Source of the DNA: Symbiobacterium terraclitae
GTDB taxonomy: Bacteria > Bacillota > Sulfobacillia > Symbiobacteriales > Symbiobacteriaceae
Length of the DNA stretch: 64,000 nt
NCBI RefSeq assembly: GCF_017874315.1
Contig: NZ_JAGGLG010000019.1
Span: 1 to 64,000, forward strand
Direction: 5' to 3'
The notes below the pieces were generated by a model. The model saw nothing but the letters and a program-made list of their open reading frames with translations, was not told where the DNA came from and made no database searches. The stretch's first letter is position 1. Every line of letters begins with the position of its first letter. The position numbers and the translations under genes were made by a program. This document shows, in pieces, positions 44,257 through 54,263 of the stretch.

Positions 44257-46071
44257 TCAGGCAAACTCCACCAGATCGAGTTCCTCCAGCTTCTGCTTGG
44301 TGGGCCTGCCGTCCTTATCCCACCCGCGCGCCTCGTAGTACTTGGGCAGCATCTCGGGCAGGCGGTTCACGCTTCCCTTCATCGGCCCGAACTTCAGGGC
44401 ATCCTTCAGGAGCCGCTTCGGCAGGGTGTCGTCCGCCTTGGTGAAGCCGGCCTTCAGATTGAACTGCCGCTCCAGGTTCCAGATGCGCTCGCCCGCCTGC
44501 ATCAGCTCTTCCACGGTGTAGTCGAAGCCGGTGGCCGCCCGCAGCTCGTCCGTGATCTGCGGCGCGCCGAAGGCGAAGGTGGTGAAGAGGCAGATGCCGG
44601 CGGAGTCGACCGCGGCGGTGAGGTCCTGGAAGGTCTTCACCCACGCGGGCTTCTCGTCGATCGACTGCGGGTCGAGCTTCTCGGGAACGCCCAGCACCTC
44701 GGGCGAGATGGTGTAGCCGCGCACGTGGCAGCCGCCCCGGTTGGAGGTCGCGTAGTTGAGGCCGATGCCCTGGATGGCCCGCGGGTCGTAGGCCGGCATC
44801 TCCTGCTTCTTCACGGACATCGACAGCTCGGGATGGCCGTAGCGGCTGGCCAGCCGGTAGGAGCCCTCGGAGGCCAGGTCGCCGAAGCCCTCGCGGTAGC
44901 CGATCATCCGGGTCAGCTCGACGATGGCGTGGGCGTTGCCGAAGTTCAGCGGGATGCCGGTCTCCTTGATGGTGATGTAGCCGTTCTCGTACATCTCCAT
45001 CGCGCAGGCGATGGTGGAGCCCACCGAGATCGGGTCGAGGCCCAGCTCGTTGCAGAGGAAGTTGGCCTTGCAGATGGCGCCCAGGTCGCTCACGCCGCAG
45101 TCGGAGCCGTAGGCCCAGCCGGCCTCGTACTCCGGCCCCTCGCCGAAGCTCTTGAACGGGCCCTCGGGGATCTTGGTGACGCGGCCGCAGTCGATGTTGC
45201 AGCCCCAACAGCCCTTGTTGCGGACCAGGTACTTCTCGGCGAGGGTCTCGCCGCTGATCTGGTCGGCCTTGGACCAGGTGCCCGAGTCGCGCCAGTTGTT
45301 GGTGGGCAGGCCGCCCAGCTCGTTCAGGATGTTCACCAGGACCATGGTGCCGTAGGCGGGCAGGCCGCCGCCGGCCACAGGGTCGTCCTTCATCAGCTTG
45401 CGGTCGCGCTCGGCGAAGATCCGGAAGCCCTCGGGGTCGGCCACCGCGACGCCGCCGTGGCCGCGCACGGCGATGGCCTTCAGGTTCTTGGACCCCATCA
45501 CGGCGCCGACGCCGCTGCGACCGGCCGCCCGGTTGTAATCGTTGACGATGACGGCCAGCAGCGCCAGCTTCTCACCGGCGGGGCCGATGCACGTCACGCG
45601 GACGTCCGGGTCGGTCTCCTCCTTGATGGCGTCGGTGGTCTCGAACACGGTCTTGCCCCACAGGTGCTCGGCGGAGCGCAGCTCGACGTGGTCATCCTCG
45701 ATCCAGAGGTAGACCGGCTTCGCGGCCTTGCCCTCGAAGATGATGCCGTCCCAGCCGGCGAACTTCAGCTCCGGACCCCAGTAGCCGCCGGAATTGGAGG
45801 CGGCGATCGCGCCGGTGAGCGGGCTCTTGGTGATGACGTTGTAACGGCCGGCGGCGGGCGCCGCGGTGCCAGTCAGCGGACCGGTAAAGAAGAGCAGCTT
45901 GTTCTTGGGGCTCAGCGGGTCGACGTTGGGGTCGACTTCCTTCATGAAGTAGTAGGTCCCCATGCCGCGGCAGCCGATGTACTGCCGGGCCACCCTGGGC
46001 TCGGTATACTCGGTCTTGATCGTGCCTGAGGTCAGGTCCACGCGCAGGATCTTACCCGCATAGGCATACAT
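44257..46071 (-). CDS. aor: Aldehyde:ferredoxin oxidoreductase (tungsten enzyme)
   Basis: AOR oxidises aldehydes to acids (or, with excess reductant, reduces acids) using a tungsto-bispyranopterin and one [4Fe-4S] cluster. The 604 residues show the N-terminal AOR domain, cluster Cys in CWGCNIDC near 290 and the last ligand in DSAGIC near 488, plus the pterin-binding [19 protein letters not shown] and GPEYEAG segments. Length is typical for the family. ATG start. It is three bases after the ferredoxin gene, with which it almost certainly forms a complex. Confidence 0.93.
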   Translation of the reverse strand: MYAYAGKILRVDLTSGTIKTEYTEPRVARQYIGCRGMGTYYFMKEVDPNVDPLSPKNKLLFFTGPLTGTAAPAAGRYNVITKSPLTGAIAASNSGGYWGPELKFAGWDGIIFEGKAAKPVYLWIEDDHVELRSAEHLWGKTVFETTDAIKEETDPDVRVTCIGPAGEKLALLAVIVNDYNRAAGRSGVGAVMGSKNLKAIAVRGHGGVAVADPEGFRIFAERDRKLMKDDPVAGGGLPAYGTMVLVNILNELGGLPTNNWRDSGTWSKADQISGETLAEKYLVRNKGCWGCNIDCGRVTKIPEGPFKSFGEGPEYEAGWAYGSDCGVSDLGAICKANFLCNELGLDPISVGSTIACAMEMYENGYITIKETGIPLNFGNAHAIVELTRMIGYREGFGDLASEGSYRLASRYGHPELSMSVKKQEMPAYDPRAIQGIGLNYATSNRGGCHVRGYTISPEVLGVPEKLDPQSIDEKPAWVKTFQDLTAAVDSAGICLFTTFAFGAPQITDELRAATGFDYTVEELMQAGERIWNLERQFNLKAGFTKADDTLPKRLLKDALKFGPMKGSVNRLPEMLPKYYEARGWDKDGRPTKQKLEELDLVEFA

Positions 46072-46074
46072 GAC

Positions 46075-46551
46075 TTACTTCACCCCCACTGCGGCCTTGA
46101 GTCGGGCGGCGTACGCCCGCTTGCGTTCGATGTTGGCCTGGCTGGCGTCGACGTACTTGAGCGCGCCGCTCGGGCAGTACTTGACGCACTCGGGATCGCC
46201 ACCGCACAGGTCGCACTTCAGGATGCGGCTCGCCAGCGGATCGAAGGCGGTGCCGCCGAAGGGGCAGGCCTGCATGCACATCTTGCAGCGGATGCACTTG
46301 GCGTGGTCGACGACCATGGCACCAGTGGCGGGATCGCGGCTGATGGCGCCCACGGGGCAGGCCTTCTGGCAGAAGGCGTCCTCGCACTGGACGCACATCA
46401 TCGGGACGGAGACCAGTTCGTCCTCCCAGGTGTACACCGTCACCCGGGACTTGGAGGGAACGTAGTACCCCTCGTGCTCCTGCGAGCAGGCGATCTCGCA
46501 GGAATGACATCCAGTACAGATGTCCGGCGAGATCAGGAGCATCTTGGCCAT
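46075..46551 (-). CDS. HycB-like four-cluster ferredoxin subunit of AOR
   Basis: The 158-residue protein contains four sets of [4Fe-4S] cysteines in the HycB/DmsB pattern: CTGCHSCEIAC (12-22), CVQCEDAFCQKACP, CIRCKMCMQACP and CDLCGGDPECVKYCP. It would accept electrons from AOR and pass them to another partner. In AOR complexes such as those of Aromatoleum this small subunit links AOR to another module. Position in the window suggests the partner is the downstream Hyf hydrogenase, which has no HyfA of its own. ATG at 46551. Confidence 0.88.
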   Translation of the reverse strand: MAKMLLISPDICTGCHSCEIACSQEHEGYYVPSKSRVTVYTWEDELVSVPMMCVQCEDAFCQKACPVGAISRDPATGAMVVDHAKCIRCKMCMQACPFGGTAFDPLASRILKCDLCGGDPECVKYCPSGALKYVDASQANIERKRAYAARLKAAVGVK

Positions 46552-46651
46552 CCTCAATCCACCCCCTGTTGATTCTCGGGCCAGGAAATCCAACGGCATG
46601 CGCCGGATTCCACATGCAGAGCCGGACCTCTCCGGCTGCGGGCCCCGGGGA

Positions 46652-46930
46652 CTACCCCCCGGCACTGGGCGGGAACATCGCCATGTCGTCCTCGGGTGTG
46701 ATCGGCGTATCCAGGCCGCGTCCATCGCGCACGTCGCGGCCGTTCACCACCAGCATCACGTGCGGCAGGAGGACGCCGGGGCGGGCAAACAGAAGCGGAC
46801 GCATGCGCGGGTACTGCGCCACCAGCCGCTCGAGCAGGCTGCCGACCGTCTCGCCTTCGCACACGTCCATTTCAACGGCGGTCCTGCGGTCCGCCGCATC
46901 GCGCAGGAGTCCGTAGAGCCGGATGCGCAC
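46652..46930 (-). CDS. MoaD/ThiS-family ubiquitin-like sulfur carrier
   Basis: This 92-residue beta-grasp protein ends in the diglycine FPPSAGG required for thiocarboxylate formation. MoaD-type proteins donate sulfur to molybdopterin; copies next to AOR genes probably serve the tungsten cofactor. The GTG at 46930 is preferred because AAGGGGG lies upstream at normal spacing; an in-frame GTG at 46939 is too close. About 100 bases separate it from the ferredoxin gene and hold a small hairpin (46620-46637). Confidence 0.83.
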   Translation of the reverse strand: MRIRLYGLLRDAADRRTAVEMDVCEGETVGSLLERLVAQYPRMRPLLFARPGVLLPHVMLVVNGRDVRDGRGLDTPITPEDDMAMFPPSAGG

Positions 46931-46939
46931 TTGCGCCAC

Positions 46940-47264
46940 CCCCTTGTCCGGCCATCGTCACCGCGCCTGACAGTTTACACATGTCTATTTCATATCCTAC
47001 CCCTGCCCGATTGCGCCAACTATCCGTCATCCGTACTTATTCCCACCACCGCGATAATCCATATGCTGTTTGTGCTGGTCCGTTGGGTGCATGGACACCT
47101 TCTTGCCATGCATTTCCCAATCCTTAGCCTCAAGGTCTACTGCCCACGCCAAGGCACCAACGGCCTCCTCGGCTCTCCGGCCGCCAGGCCGATACTGCGC
47201 GCGAAGAAGGGCTGTCCCGACGGCCGTGCGGCCTGTCGGGACAGCCCTTCGTCCCGTATGTCTC
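46940..47264. other. Intergenic region upstream of the moaD-aor-hyf run
   Basis: No gene is supported. The left part is lower in GC and should hold the promoter of the moaD-ferredoxin-aor transcript, but I could not assign -35/-10 boxes reliably. A dyad TGCATGG-N11-CCATGCA spans 47088-47112 and could be an operator. The right end holds the terminator of the ABC-importer operon. Confidence 0.5.
47207..47249 (-). terminator. Terminator of the ABC-importer operon
   Basis: AAGGGCTGTCCCGAC (47207-47221) pairs perfectly with 47235-47249, giving a 15-base stem 16 bases after the ATPase stop on the minus strand. The core GGGCTGTCCC is shared with the hairpin at the left edge of the window. Confidence 0.8.
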
Positions 47265-48311
<1,047 letters not shown>

Positions 48312-48324
48312 GCCAGGCCCCCTC

Positions 48325-49995
48325 CTAGAGGTCAGATATGCTGGTCCTGATGCCGAAGAGCCGCAGGATCAGGGCCAGGAGGACGGTGACCACGAGGACG
48401 ATGAGGATGAGCACCGTGGAGTAGGCCGAGGCGTAACCCCACCGCCCCACGTCCACCTGGTTCAGGATCGCCACGGTCAGCAGGTTGTACTTGGCCGAGA
48501 CCAGGAAAATCACCTGGGAGACGGCCGTCATCGCCCGTACGAAGCTGTAGAGCAGGCCAGAGAAGAAGGCGGAGCCCATGAGGGGCAGCATGACTTTCAC
48601 GAAGGTCTGCTGCGTCGTGGCGCCCAGGTTGATGGAGGCCTCCTCCATGGAGGGATCGATCTGCTGCAGCGCCGCGATGCCCGACCGGATGCCCACCGGC
48701 ATGTTGCGGAAGACGAACGCCAGCACCAGGATGGTCCCGGTCGCCGTGAGGACCAGCGGGGGCTTGTTGAAGGCAAGGATGTAGCCGATACCGATGACCG
48801 TTCCCGGCACGGCCAGCGAAAGCATGGCCACGAACTCCATGACGCCCCGCCCGAAGAAGCGCTTCTTCGTCACCAGGTAGGCGATCACCATGCCCAGCAG
48901 GCCGGAGATCGGCATGGAGATCAGGGCGAGCCGAGTGGTGTCGTAGATCGGCTTCATGCCGAGCCCCAGCACGTACTTGAAGTTATCGAGCGTAAACGAC
49001 CAGTTGATGCCCCAGAGCTTGATGAACGCGTTGATCGGGATCAGCGCGTACATGGCGATGACCACGAGCGTGAGCAGGCTCACGACGGCAAACAGCGGCC
49101 ACACCACCCACGGGTCGCGCACCTGCGTGCGCTCCCGCGCCGGCTTGCCGGTAACCGTCACGTAGGAGCGGCCGGCCAGCCAGTAGCGCTGCAGCGTGAA
49201 GACGGCCACGGTGATGAGCAGCAGGAGCACGGCGACCGCGGCTCCCCCCTGCAGGTCGTAGCCGCCGATCGCCTGCTGGTAGATCTGCACCGCCAGGACC
49301 ATGTAGTTGCCGCCAATCACCATCGGGTTGCTGAAGTCGGCCAGCGCCTGGATGAAGACCAGCAGAAACGCGTTGGCCAGGCCGGGAAGCAGCAGGGGCA
49401 GGGTGACGGTGCGGAAGACCTGCCAGCGGGTGGCCCCGCTGTTGCGGGCGGCCTCCTCCAGGCTGACGTCGATGTTCTGGAGCAGGCCGATCAGCATGAG
49501 GAACGTAACCGGGAACTCGGTGAGCACCATGACGAGCACCAGGCCGCCGAACCCGTAGATGTTCGCGTTCTCCATCCCCAGCAGGCCCCGGGTGATGAGG
49601 CCCGTCCGGCCGAAGAGCAGGATGGCGGAAAGCGAGACCAGAAACGGCGGCGAGACCACCGGCAGGATCGCCAGGGCCCGGAAAAGACCCTTGAGGGGAA
49701 CCTGGACGTACGCGACGGTGTAGGCGAACAGGAAGCCTATGGCGGTGGCGATCAGGCTGACGGTGGTACAGAGGACGAGGGTGTTGCCGAAGATGCGGAG
49801 GATCCGCTCACTGGCGACCACGTCCCAGTAGGCCTGAAAGGAGATGCCCTCAGGCGTCATCACGCTCTGCTTCATCACCTGGAAGAGCGGGTTGACGATG
49901 AAGAGCCAGAGGGCACCGGCCACCAGCAGGACGGTCACCAGAACGACCGGCTCCACCGGCTGGCGGCGGCCCCGGCGAACGGCGGGAAAAGCCAA
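48325..49995 (-). CDS. ABC importer permease, two-domain fusion (FbpB-like)
   Basis: A 556-residue permease made of two homologous six-helix halves, each with an EAA loop (EEAARNSGATRWQVF near 195 and EEASINLGATTQQTF near 465). This fused layout is typical of FbpB iron permeases and of some 2-aminoethylphosphonate systems. It lies between the binding-protein and ATPase genes. Start ATG at 49995. Confidence 0.92.
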   Translation of the reverse strand: MAFPAVRRGRRQPVEPVVLVTVLLVAGALWLFIVNPLFQVMKQSVMTPEGISFQAYWDVVASERILRIFGNTLVLCTTVSLIATAIGFLFAYTVAYVQVPLKGLFRALAILPVVSPPFLVSLSAILLFGRTGLITRGLLGMENANIYGFGGLVLVMVLTEFPVTFLMLIGLLQNIDVSLEEAARNSGATRWQVFRTVTLPLLLPGLANAFLLVFIQALADFSNPMVIGGNYMVLAVQIYQQAIGGYDLQGGAAVAVLLLLITVAVFTLQRYWLAGRSYVTVTGKPARERTQVRDPWVVWPLFAVVSLLTLVVIAMYALIPINAFIKLWGINWSFTLDNFKYVLGLGMKPIYDTTRLALISMPISGLLGMVIAYLVTKKRFFGRGVMEFVAMLSLAVPGTVIGIGYILAFNKPPLVLTATGTILVLAFVFRNMPVGIRSGIAALQQIDPSMEEASINLGATTQQTFVKVMLPLMGSAFFSGLLYSFVRAMTAVSQVIFLVSAKYNLLTVAILNQVDVGRWGYASAYSTVLILIVLVVTVLLALILRLFGIRTSISDL

Positions 49996-50017
49996 GTGTT
50001 ACTCCCTCCCGGGTAGG

Positions 50018-50049
50018 GGAAGGGCCGGGCTGGGAAGCCCGGCCCTTCC
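50018..50049 (-). terminator. Hairpin between binding-protein and permease genes
   Basis: GGAAGGGCCGGGCT (50018-50031) and its complement (50036-50049) form a perfect 14-base stem with a four-base loop, six bases after the binding-protein stop. Such hairpins usually stabilise the upstream message and lower permease expression. Confidence 0.75.
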
Positions 50050-50054
50050 GGACA

Positions 50055-51134
50055 CTACTGCATGTTTACGGCCTTGGACCACTTCTCCACGAGCCGCGTC
50101 CGGTTGGTGCCGGCCCACTCCAGGTCGTAGTTGATGGTCTTGACCTCGCTGAGCGAGAACGCCTCGGGCGGGTTGGTGGCCTCCACATTGGTGAGCGACT
50201 GGTAGGAGCCGTACTTCTGGCCGAGCTCCTGCGCCTCCTTGGTCAGGGCCCAGTCGATGAAGATCTTGGCCGCCTCCTGGTCGGGGCCGCCCTTGATCAG
50301 GGCGATGCCGCCGATCTCGTAGCCGGTTCCCTCCTTGGGGAACGTGACGTCGAGCGGCATGCCCTCCTTGGCGTACTTCACGATGTCGTGGGCGAAGGAG
50401 ATGCCGATCAGGACCTCGCCGCGCCCGGCCATCTGCCCGGGAGCGGTACCCGACTTCGGATACTGGGCGATCTGTTCGTGCAGCTTCGCCATGTACTCGA
50501 TGCCCTCGTCCTCACCCATCAGCTGTGCAATCGTGGCCAGCATGGTGTAGGAGGTGCCGGACGAACCGGGGTTGGCCAGGGCGATCTGCCCCTTGAACTC
50601 GGGCTTCAGCAGGTCTTCCCAGGACTCGGGCGGGGTCAGCCCCTTCTCCTGCATGAGGGCGGTGTTATACCCGAAGCCCAGGAGGCCGACGTAGACGCCG
50701 GTCCAGTAGCCGTTGGGATCCTTGAACTGGGCGGGGACCTTCTCGGCGTTCGGCGAGACGTAGGGCTCCAGGAGCCCTTCCGCTGCGGCCGCCACGTAGG
50801 CGTCGGCCGGACCGCCGTACCAGACGCTGGCCTGCGGGTTGTCCTTCTCGGCCCGGATCCGGGTGAGCGTCTCGCCGGAGGACATGCGCACCCACTCGAC
50901 CTTGATGCCGGTGGCCGCCTCAAACTCGGCCACGGCGCCCTTCACGTGGTCCTCCATCATGCCGGCGTAGAGGACGAGCTTCATGTTCTTCTTGGGTTCG
51001 GTGCTGCCGGAGGGCTGGGTCTGGGCCTGGCCGCCCGACGAGGGCGACGGCGTCGTCGCGGGTTTCGCGCCGCCACAGCCCGAGAGGACCAGGAGGCTCA
51101 CGGCCAGCGTGAAAGCCAGAGTCCGCTTGATCAT
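50055..51134 (-). CDS. ABC importer substrate-binding lipoprotein (iron(III)/2-AEP class)
   Basis: The 359-residue extracytoplasmic lipoprotein has a signal peptide with lipobox LSGC (Cys20) and a Thr/Ser/Gln-rich linker. The mature part is of the type that binds ferric ion or 2-aminoethylphosphonate, with the family pattern YAGMMEDHVKGAVAEFE and VWYGGPADAYVAA. The ferric-binding tyrosine pair is not evident to me, which leans slightly toward a non-iron ligand. ATG at 51134 after AAGGGGGAAGC. Confidence 0.88.
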   Translation of the reverse strand: MIKRTLAFTLAVSLLVLSGCGGAKPATTPSPSSGGQAQTQPSGSTEPKKNMKLVLYAGMMEDHVKGAVAEFEAATGIKVEWVRMSSGETLTRIRAEKDNPQASVWYGGPADAYVAAAAEGLLEPYVSPNAEKVPAQFKDPNGYWTGVYVGLLGFGYNTALMQEKGLTPPESWEDLLKPEFKGQIALANPGSSGTSYTMLATIAQLMGEDEGIEYMAKLHEQIAQYPKSGTAPGQMAGRGEVLIGISFAHDIVKYAKEGMPLDVTFPKEGTGYEIGGIALIKGGPDQEAAKIFIDWALTKEAQELGQKYGSYQSLTNVEATNPPEAFSLSEVKTINYDLEWAGTNRTRLVEKWSKAVNMQ

Positions 51135-51233
51135 GATGCTTCCCCCTTGTGTGACAGTTTCCGGTCTGTCGACGGAACCACTCTCATGGTACCGTCGGCA
51201 GACCCCGCCGTGTATCCGGGGCCACGCGGACAC

Positions 51234-51259
51234 CGCTGTCCGGGAACTCCCGGACAGCG
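51234..51259 (-). terminator. Terminator of the two-component operon
   Basis: CGCTGTCCGGG (51234-51244) pairs with CCCGGACAGCG (51249-51259) across a four-base loop, 11 bases after the response-regulator stop. It separates the sensor genes from the importer genes. Confidence 0.75.
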
Positions 51260-51269
51260 CCCTCCCCCG

Positions 51270-51881
51270 CTAGGTGAGCTTGTTCTCCAGGGCGTACCGG
51301 ACCATCTCGGACCTGGTGTAGACGCCGAGCTTCTCGCAGATGCGGCTCTTGTACGTCTCCACCGTCCGGACGCCCACGCCCAGCCGGGCGGCGATCTCCT
51401 GGTTGGTGTGGCCGAGGGCCACCAGCCGCAGCACCTCCAGCTCCCGCGGGCTGAGCGGAACAGAGGCGCCCGCCCGGTTCGACTTCTCCTCCACCAGCCT
51501 GGCCGCCAGGGTGGGGTAGATGTAGGTCTGCCCGGACATCACGTGCTGGATGGCCGAGAGCAGCTCGACGTCGGCCGCCTCCTTGAGCACATAGCCGCTG
51601 CCGCCGGCCTGGATCACCTGCCGCACGTAGGCCGGGTCGTCGTGCATGGTGAGCACCAGCACGCGCGAAAGCGGCGAGAGCTCCCGGAGGTAGGACAGGC
51701 CGCTCCCGTTCGGCATGGAGATGTCCAGGACGACCAGGTCCGGCCGCAGCCGGCGCGTCATCTGCAACGCCTCGAGCCCGTTGGACGCCTCGCCGACGAC
51801 CTCGAAACCGGGGTAGCTTTCCAGCAGCATGCGGAGGCCCGTCCGGACCACCCGGTGGTCATCCGCGATCAGGATGCGCAT
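51270..51881 (-). CDS. NarL/FixJ-family response regulator
   Basis: The 203-residue regulator has a receiver domain with Asp53 in VVLDISM, and a LuxR-type helix-turn-helix (about 140-200, including LSPRELEVLRLVALGHTNQE). It is the partner of the kinase encoded 14 bases upstream. The likely target is the downstream importer operon, but this is inferred from position only. Confidence 0.93.
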   Translation of the reverse strand: MRILIADDHRVVRTGLRMLLESYPGFEVVGEASNGLEALQMTRRLRPDLVVLDISMPNGSGLSYLRELSPLSRVLVLTMHDDPAYVRQVIQAGGSGYVLKEAADVELLSAIQHVMSGQTYIYPTLAARLVEEKSNRAGASVPLSPRELEVLRLVALGHTNQEIAARLGVGVRTVETYKSRICEKLGVYTRSEMVRYALENKLT

Positions 51882-51895
51882 GGCACTCCTCCTCC

Positions 51896-53299
51896 CTAAC
51901 CGCGCGGGACCGAGACAAAGAGTGCGGTGCCGCCCGACGGGCTCGACTCGATGGTCATGCGGCCGTTCACCAGCGCCAGCCGCTCGGCGATCCCCGTGAG
52001 GCCCACGCCGACCCGCGGCGCCGACGGGTCGAACCCGCGGCCGTCGTCCTCGATCACCAGCTGCACCTGGGCGCCCCGCAGGTCCAGCACGATGCCGAAG
52101 TGCCGGGCCTGGCTGTGACGGGCCACATTCGTCAGGGCCTCCTGGGTCACCCGGTACAGCGTGGTCTCCAGCGGCGCGGGCAGGCGGGCCGACTCGTCGC
52201 CCACCACCTGGACCGACCCTGAGATGCCGTGGCGCCTGGCGAAATCGTCCGCGTACCGGCGCAGGGCAGCCACGAGCCCCATGTCGTCAAGGACGGCGGG
52301 GCGCAGATCACGGGAGAGCCGCCGAACCGACTCCAGGGTCTCGGCCGCCAGGTTGCGCAGATACGCCGCCTGGCCCCGCCCCTCGTCGCCCTCCTCAAGG
52401 AGGCGCAGGCCGACGATCAGGCCGGTCAGCGCCTGCCCCACCTCGTCGTGCAGCTCGCGGGAGATGCGGCCCCGCTCCTCCTCCTGCGCGCTGAGCACCT
52501 TCTGCAGGAGCGCGCGCCGGGCGGCCTCCTTCTGCGCGACCACCTCCCTGGCCCGGGCCAGGTCGCGCACCATCTGGTTGAAGGCCTCCGCCAGGCGGCC
52601 GAACTCGTCGGTCGGGCCCGGCGCCACCCGCACGGTCAGGTCGCCGCGGCCCACGGCCTGGGTAGCCCGCACCAGCTGCGGCACCCTGGCGGTCACCGTC
52701 CAGATCACGAGATAGCCGACGAGGACGGCCAGGAGGCAGGCCAGCACCAGGGTGAGGATCTGCCCCCGCTCCACCGCCCGGAGCGTGGCCATCAGGTGCT
52801 GCTGCGAGAGCCCGACCCGCACCTGCCCCGCCAGGCCGTCCACGATCAGTGCGACCGCGTCGTGGATCACGCCTTCCTCCGAGCGGAGCCAGCGCACGTC
52901 CTCCTCTCCGGGCGGAGGGAGCGGGCGCTGCGTGAGCAGGTCCCTGGGAAATCCCCCGGTGAACGTGTGCGCCACCAGCGCGCCCCGGCTGTCGAGCACG
53001 AAGGCGTATCGCACGTCGGGGTTCGTGGCTTGCGTGTCGGCCAGGATCTCGCGCACCTCCAGCGGGTTGGCCGTGAGCAGCGGGTCGGTCACCCGCAGCG
53101 CGACGTCGCGGGCCACGGAGAGGGCCCGCTTGTCCAGCTCCTCCCCCAGCACCTGGGGGAGGGTTACCCGCAGGTGGAGGATGGAGACGAGCCCCAGCGC
53201 TGCCGTGAGCGCCAGAAGCAGCGTAATGAGCTTCGCGCGGATTCCGAAGCCGTACGTGTCGGGGCGGAGCGCCGCCGCGAGCCACCGCCGCCCGCTCAT
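51896..53299 (-). CDS. NarX-type sensor histidine kinase with HAMP
   Basis: The 467-residue kinase has two membrane helices (about 24-42 and 180-201) around an extracytoplasmic sensor of some 135 residues, a HAMP domain (about 200-250), the HisKA_3 phosphoacceptor His284 in RELHDEVGQ and a GHKL ATPase domain with DDGRGFD near 415. The ATG at 53299 overlaps the end of the upstream binding-protein gene by four bases, so sensor lipoprotein and kinase are translated together. Confidence 0.92.
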   Translation of the reverse strand: MSGRRWLAAALRPDTYGFGIRAKLITLLLALTAALGLVSILHLRVTLPQVLGEELDKRALSVARDVALRVTDPLLTANPLEVREILADTQATNPDVRYAFVLDSRGALVAHTFTGGFPRDLLTQRPLPPPGEEDVRWLRSEEGVIHDAVALIVDGLAGQVRVGLSQQHLMATLRAVERGQILTLVLACLLAVLVGYLVIWTVTARVPQLVRATQAVGRGDLTVRVAPGPTDEFGRLAEAFNQMVRDLARAREVVAQKEAARRALLQKVLSAQEEERGRISRELHDEVGQALTGLIVGLRLLEEGDEGRGQAAYLRNLAAETLESVRRLSRDLRPAVLDDMGLVAALRRYADDFARRHGISGSVQVVGDESARLPAPLETTLYRVTQEALTNVARHSQARHFGIVLDLRGAQVQLVIEDDGRGFDPSAPRVGVGLTGIAERLALVNGRMTIESSPSGGTALFVSVPRG

Positions 53300-54219
53300 C
53301 GCCCGGCCTCCACCTGGTCGGCCATCTGCCTGATCGGATCGTACCAAGCCGGGTCCGGGGACACGAAACGGTCGACGGAGAGGCTCTGCAGCACCGCCTG
53401 CCCCTCCTCATCCTCGCCCATGGCGAGGAAGACCGACTGCAACTGCGCCGCCAGCTGGGAGCCCACGTGGGGGGAGACCACCACCGGCGGCGCCCCCAAG
53501 GGTTCCGAGGATGCGATGACGCGGAGTCTCCGGTCCAGGTCGGGGTCGCGTGCTGCGGCCTGGCCGTACATGATGCTGTTGACGGCAGCGCCGTCCACGA
53601 GCCCCTGGTCCAAAGCCTGGATCGCCTTGTCGTCACTGATGGTGAAGATCGTCCGGTCGAAAAAGCGGTCCACCGACTCGTCGAGGCCCAGGATCAGCGC
53701 TTCGGGGTAGAGCCGGCCTGTGACCGAGACCGGATCGGTGTAGGCAAAGGTGTGCCCCTTGAGGTGGGCAAACTCCTCGAGACCGCTGTAGCGGCGCACC
53801 AGAATCAGCGAGCGGTGCGTCGGCTCCTCCTTGTACTCGGGCACTGCCAGGGCGGAGAGGCCGAATTCCTCCTCGCCGCGCACGTAGGCCAGGCTGCCGA
53901 CGAAGGCGATGTGCACCCCGCCCGTGCGGAGCAGGTCCAGCATCTCGGTCTGCGAACGGCCGAGCACCACCTCCACGTTCCGCTCCAGCCGGCTGTTCAG
54001 GTAGTCCAGCATCGGTCCGTAGCGGAGCAGGCTGGCGCGCGGCGACATCATGGTGGACAGGCCGACCTTCAGCACGGGGCGCGGCGTGATGCCGCCGTAC
54101 CCGGCGGCGAGAGTGGGATCCAGCTGGTCGAGCCGGACCACAGGCAGGTCCTCCGGCGTGCCGCATCCCAAGAGGCAGAGGCCCGCGAGCAGCAGCAGGG
54201 CACACAAGGCGCGGCGCAC
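53296..54219 (-). CDS. PhnD-like periplasmic binding lipoprotein, sensor component
   Basis: The 307-residue lipoprotein has a lipobox ending at Cys19 (LLGC) and a PhnD/PBP2-type binding domain (VLKVGLSTMMSPRASLLRYGPML near 50). No transporter genes sit directly with it; instead it overlaps a kinase gene. PhnD-like proteins of this kind form three-component systems in which the binding protein presents ligand to the kinase. The ligand could be phosphonate, phosphite or another oxyanion; the sequence does not decide. Confidence 0.86.
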   Translation of the reverse strand: MRRALCALLLLAGLCLLGCGTPEDLPVVRLDQLDPTLAAGYGGITPRPVLKVGLSTMMSPRASLLRYGPMLDYLNSRLERNVEVVLGRSQTEMLDLLRTGGVHIAFVGSLAYVRGEEEFGLSALAVPEYKEEPTHRSLILVRRYSGLEEFAHLKGHTFAYTDPVSVTGRLYPEALILGLDESVDRFFDRTIFTISDDKAIQALDQGLVDGAAVNSIMYGQAAARDPDLDRRLRVIASSEPLGAPPVVVSPHVGSQLAAQLQSVFLAMGEDEEGQAVLQSLSVDRFVSPDPAWYDPIRQMADQVEAGR

Positions 54220-54263
54220 GAGTCAGCACCTCCAAAACCCACTCGGCTGTTGGGGTCCGGCGC

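Noticed and set aside
40821-44444. A 1207-codon plus-strand open frame
   Set aside because: It is antisense to hyfB and hyfD, rich in Gly, Gln and Arg, with no domain; the minus-strand proteins are clear.
47005-47030. Sigma-54 promoter (TGGC...GC) upstream of the moaD-aor genes, as in E. coli hyc/hyf
   Set aside because: The GG to GC distance is 11 rather than 12 bases and the flanking consensus is poor.
46940-47264. Moco/Tuco riboswitch before the moaD-aor genes
   Set aside because: No matching conserved core was recognised on the minus strand; a covariance search would be needed to claim one.
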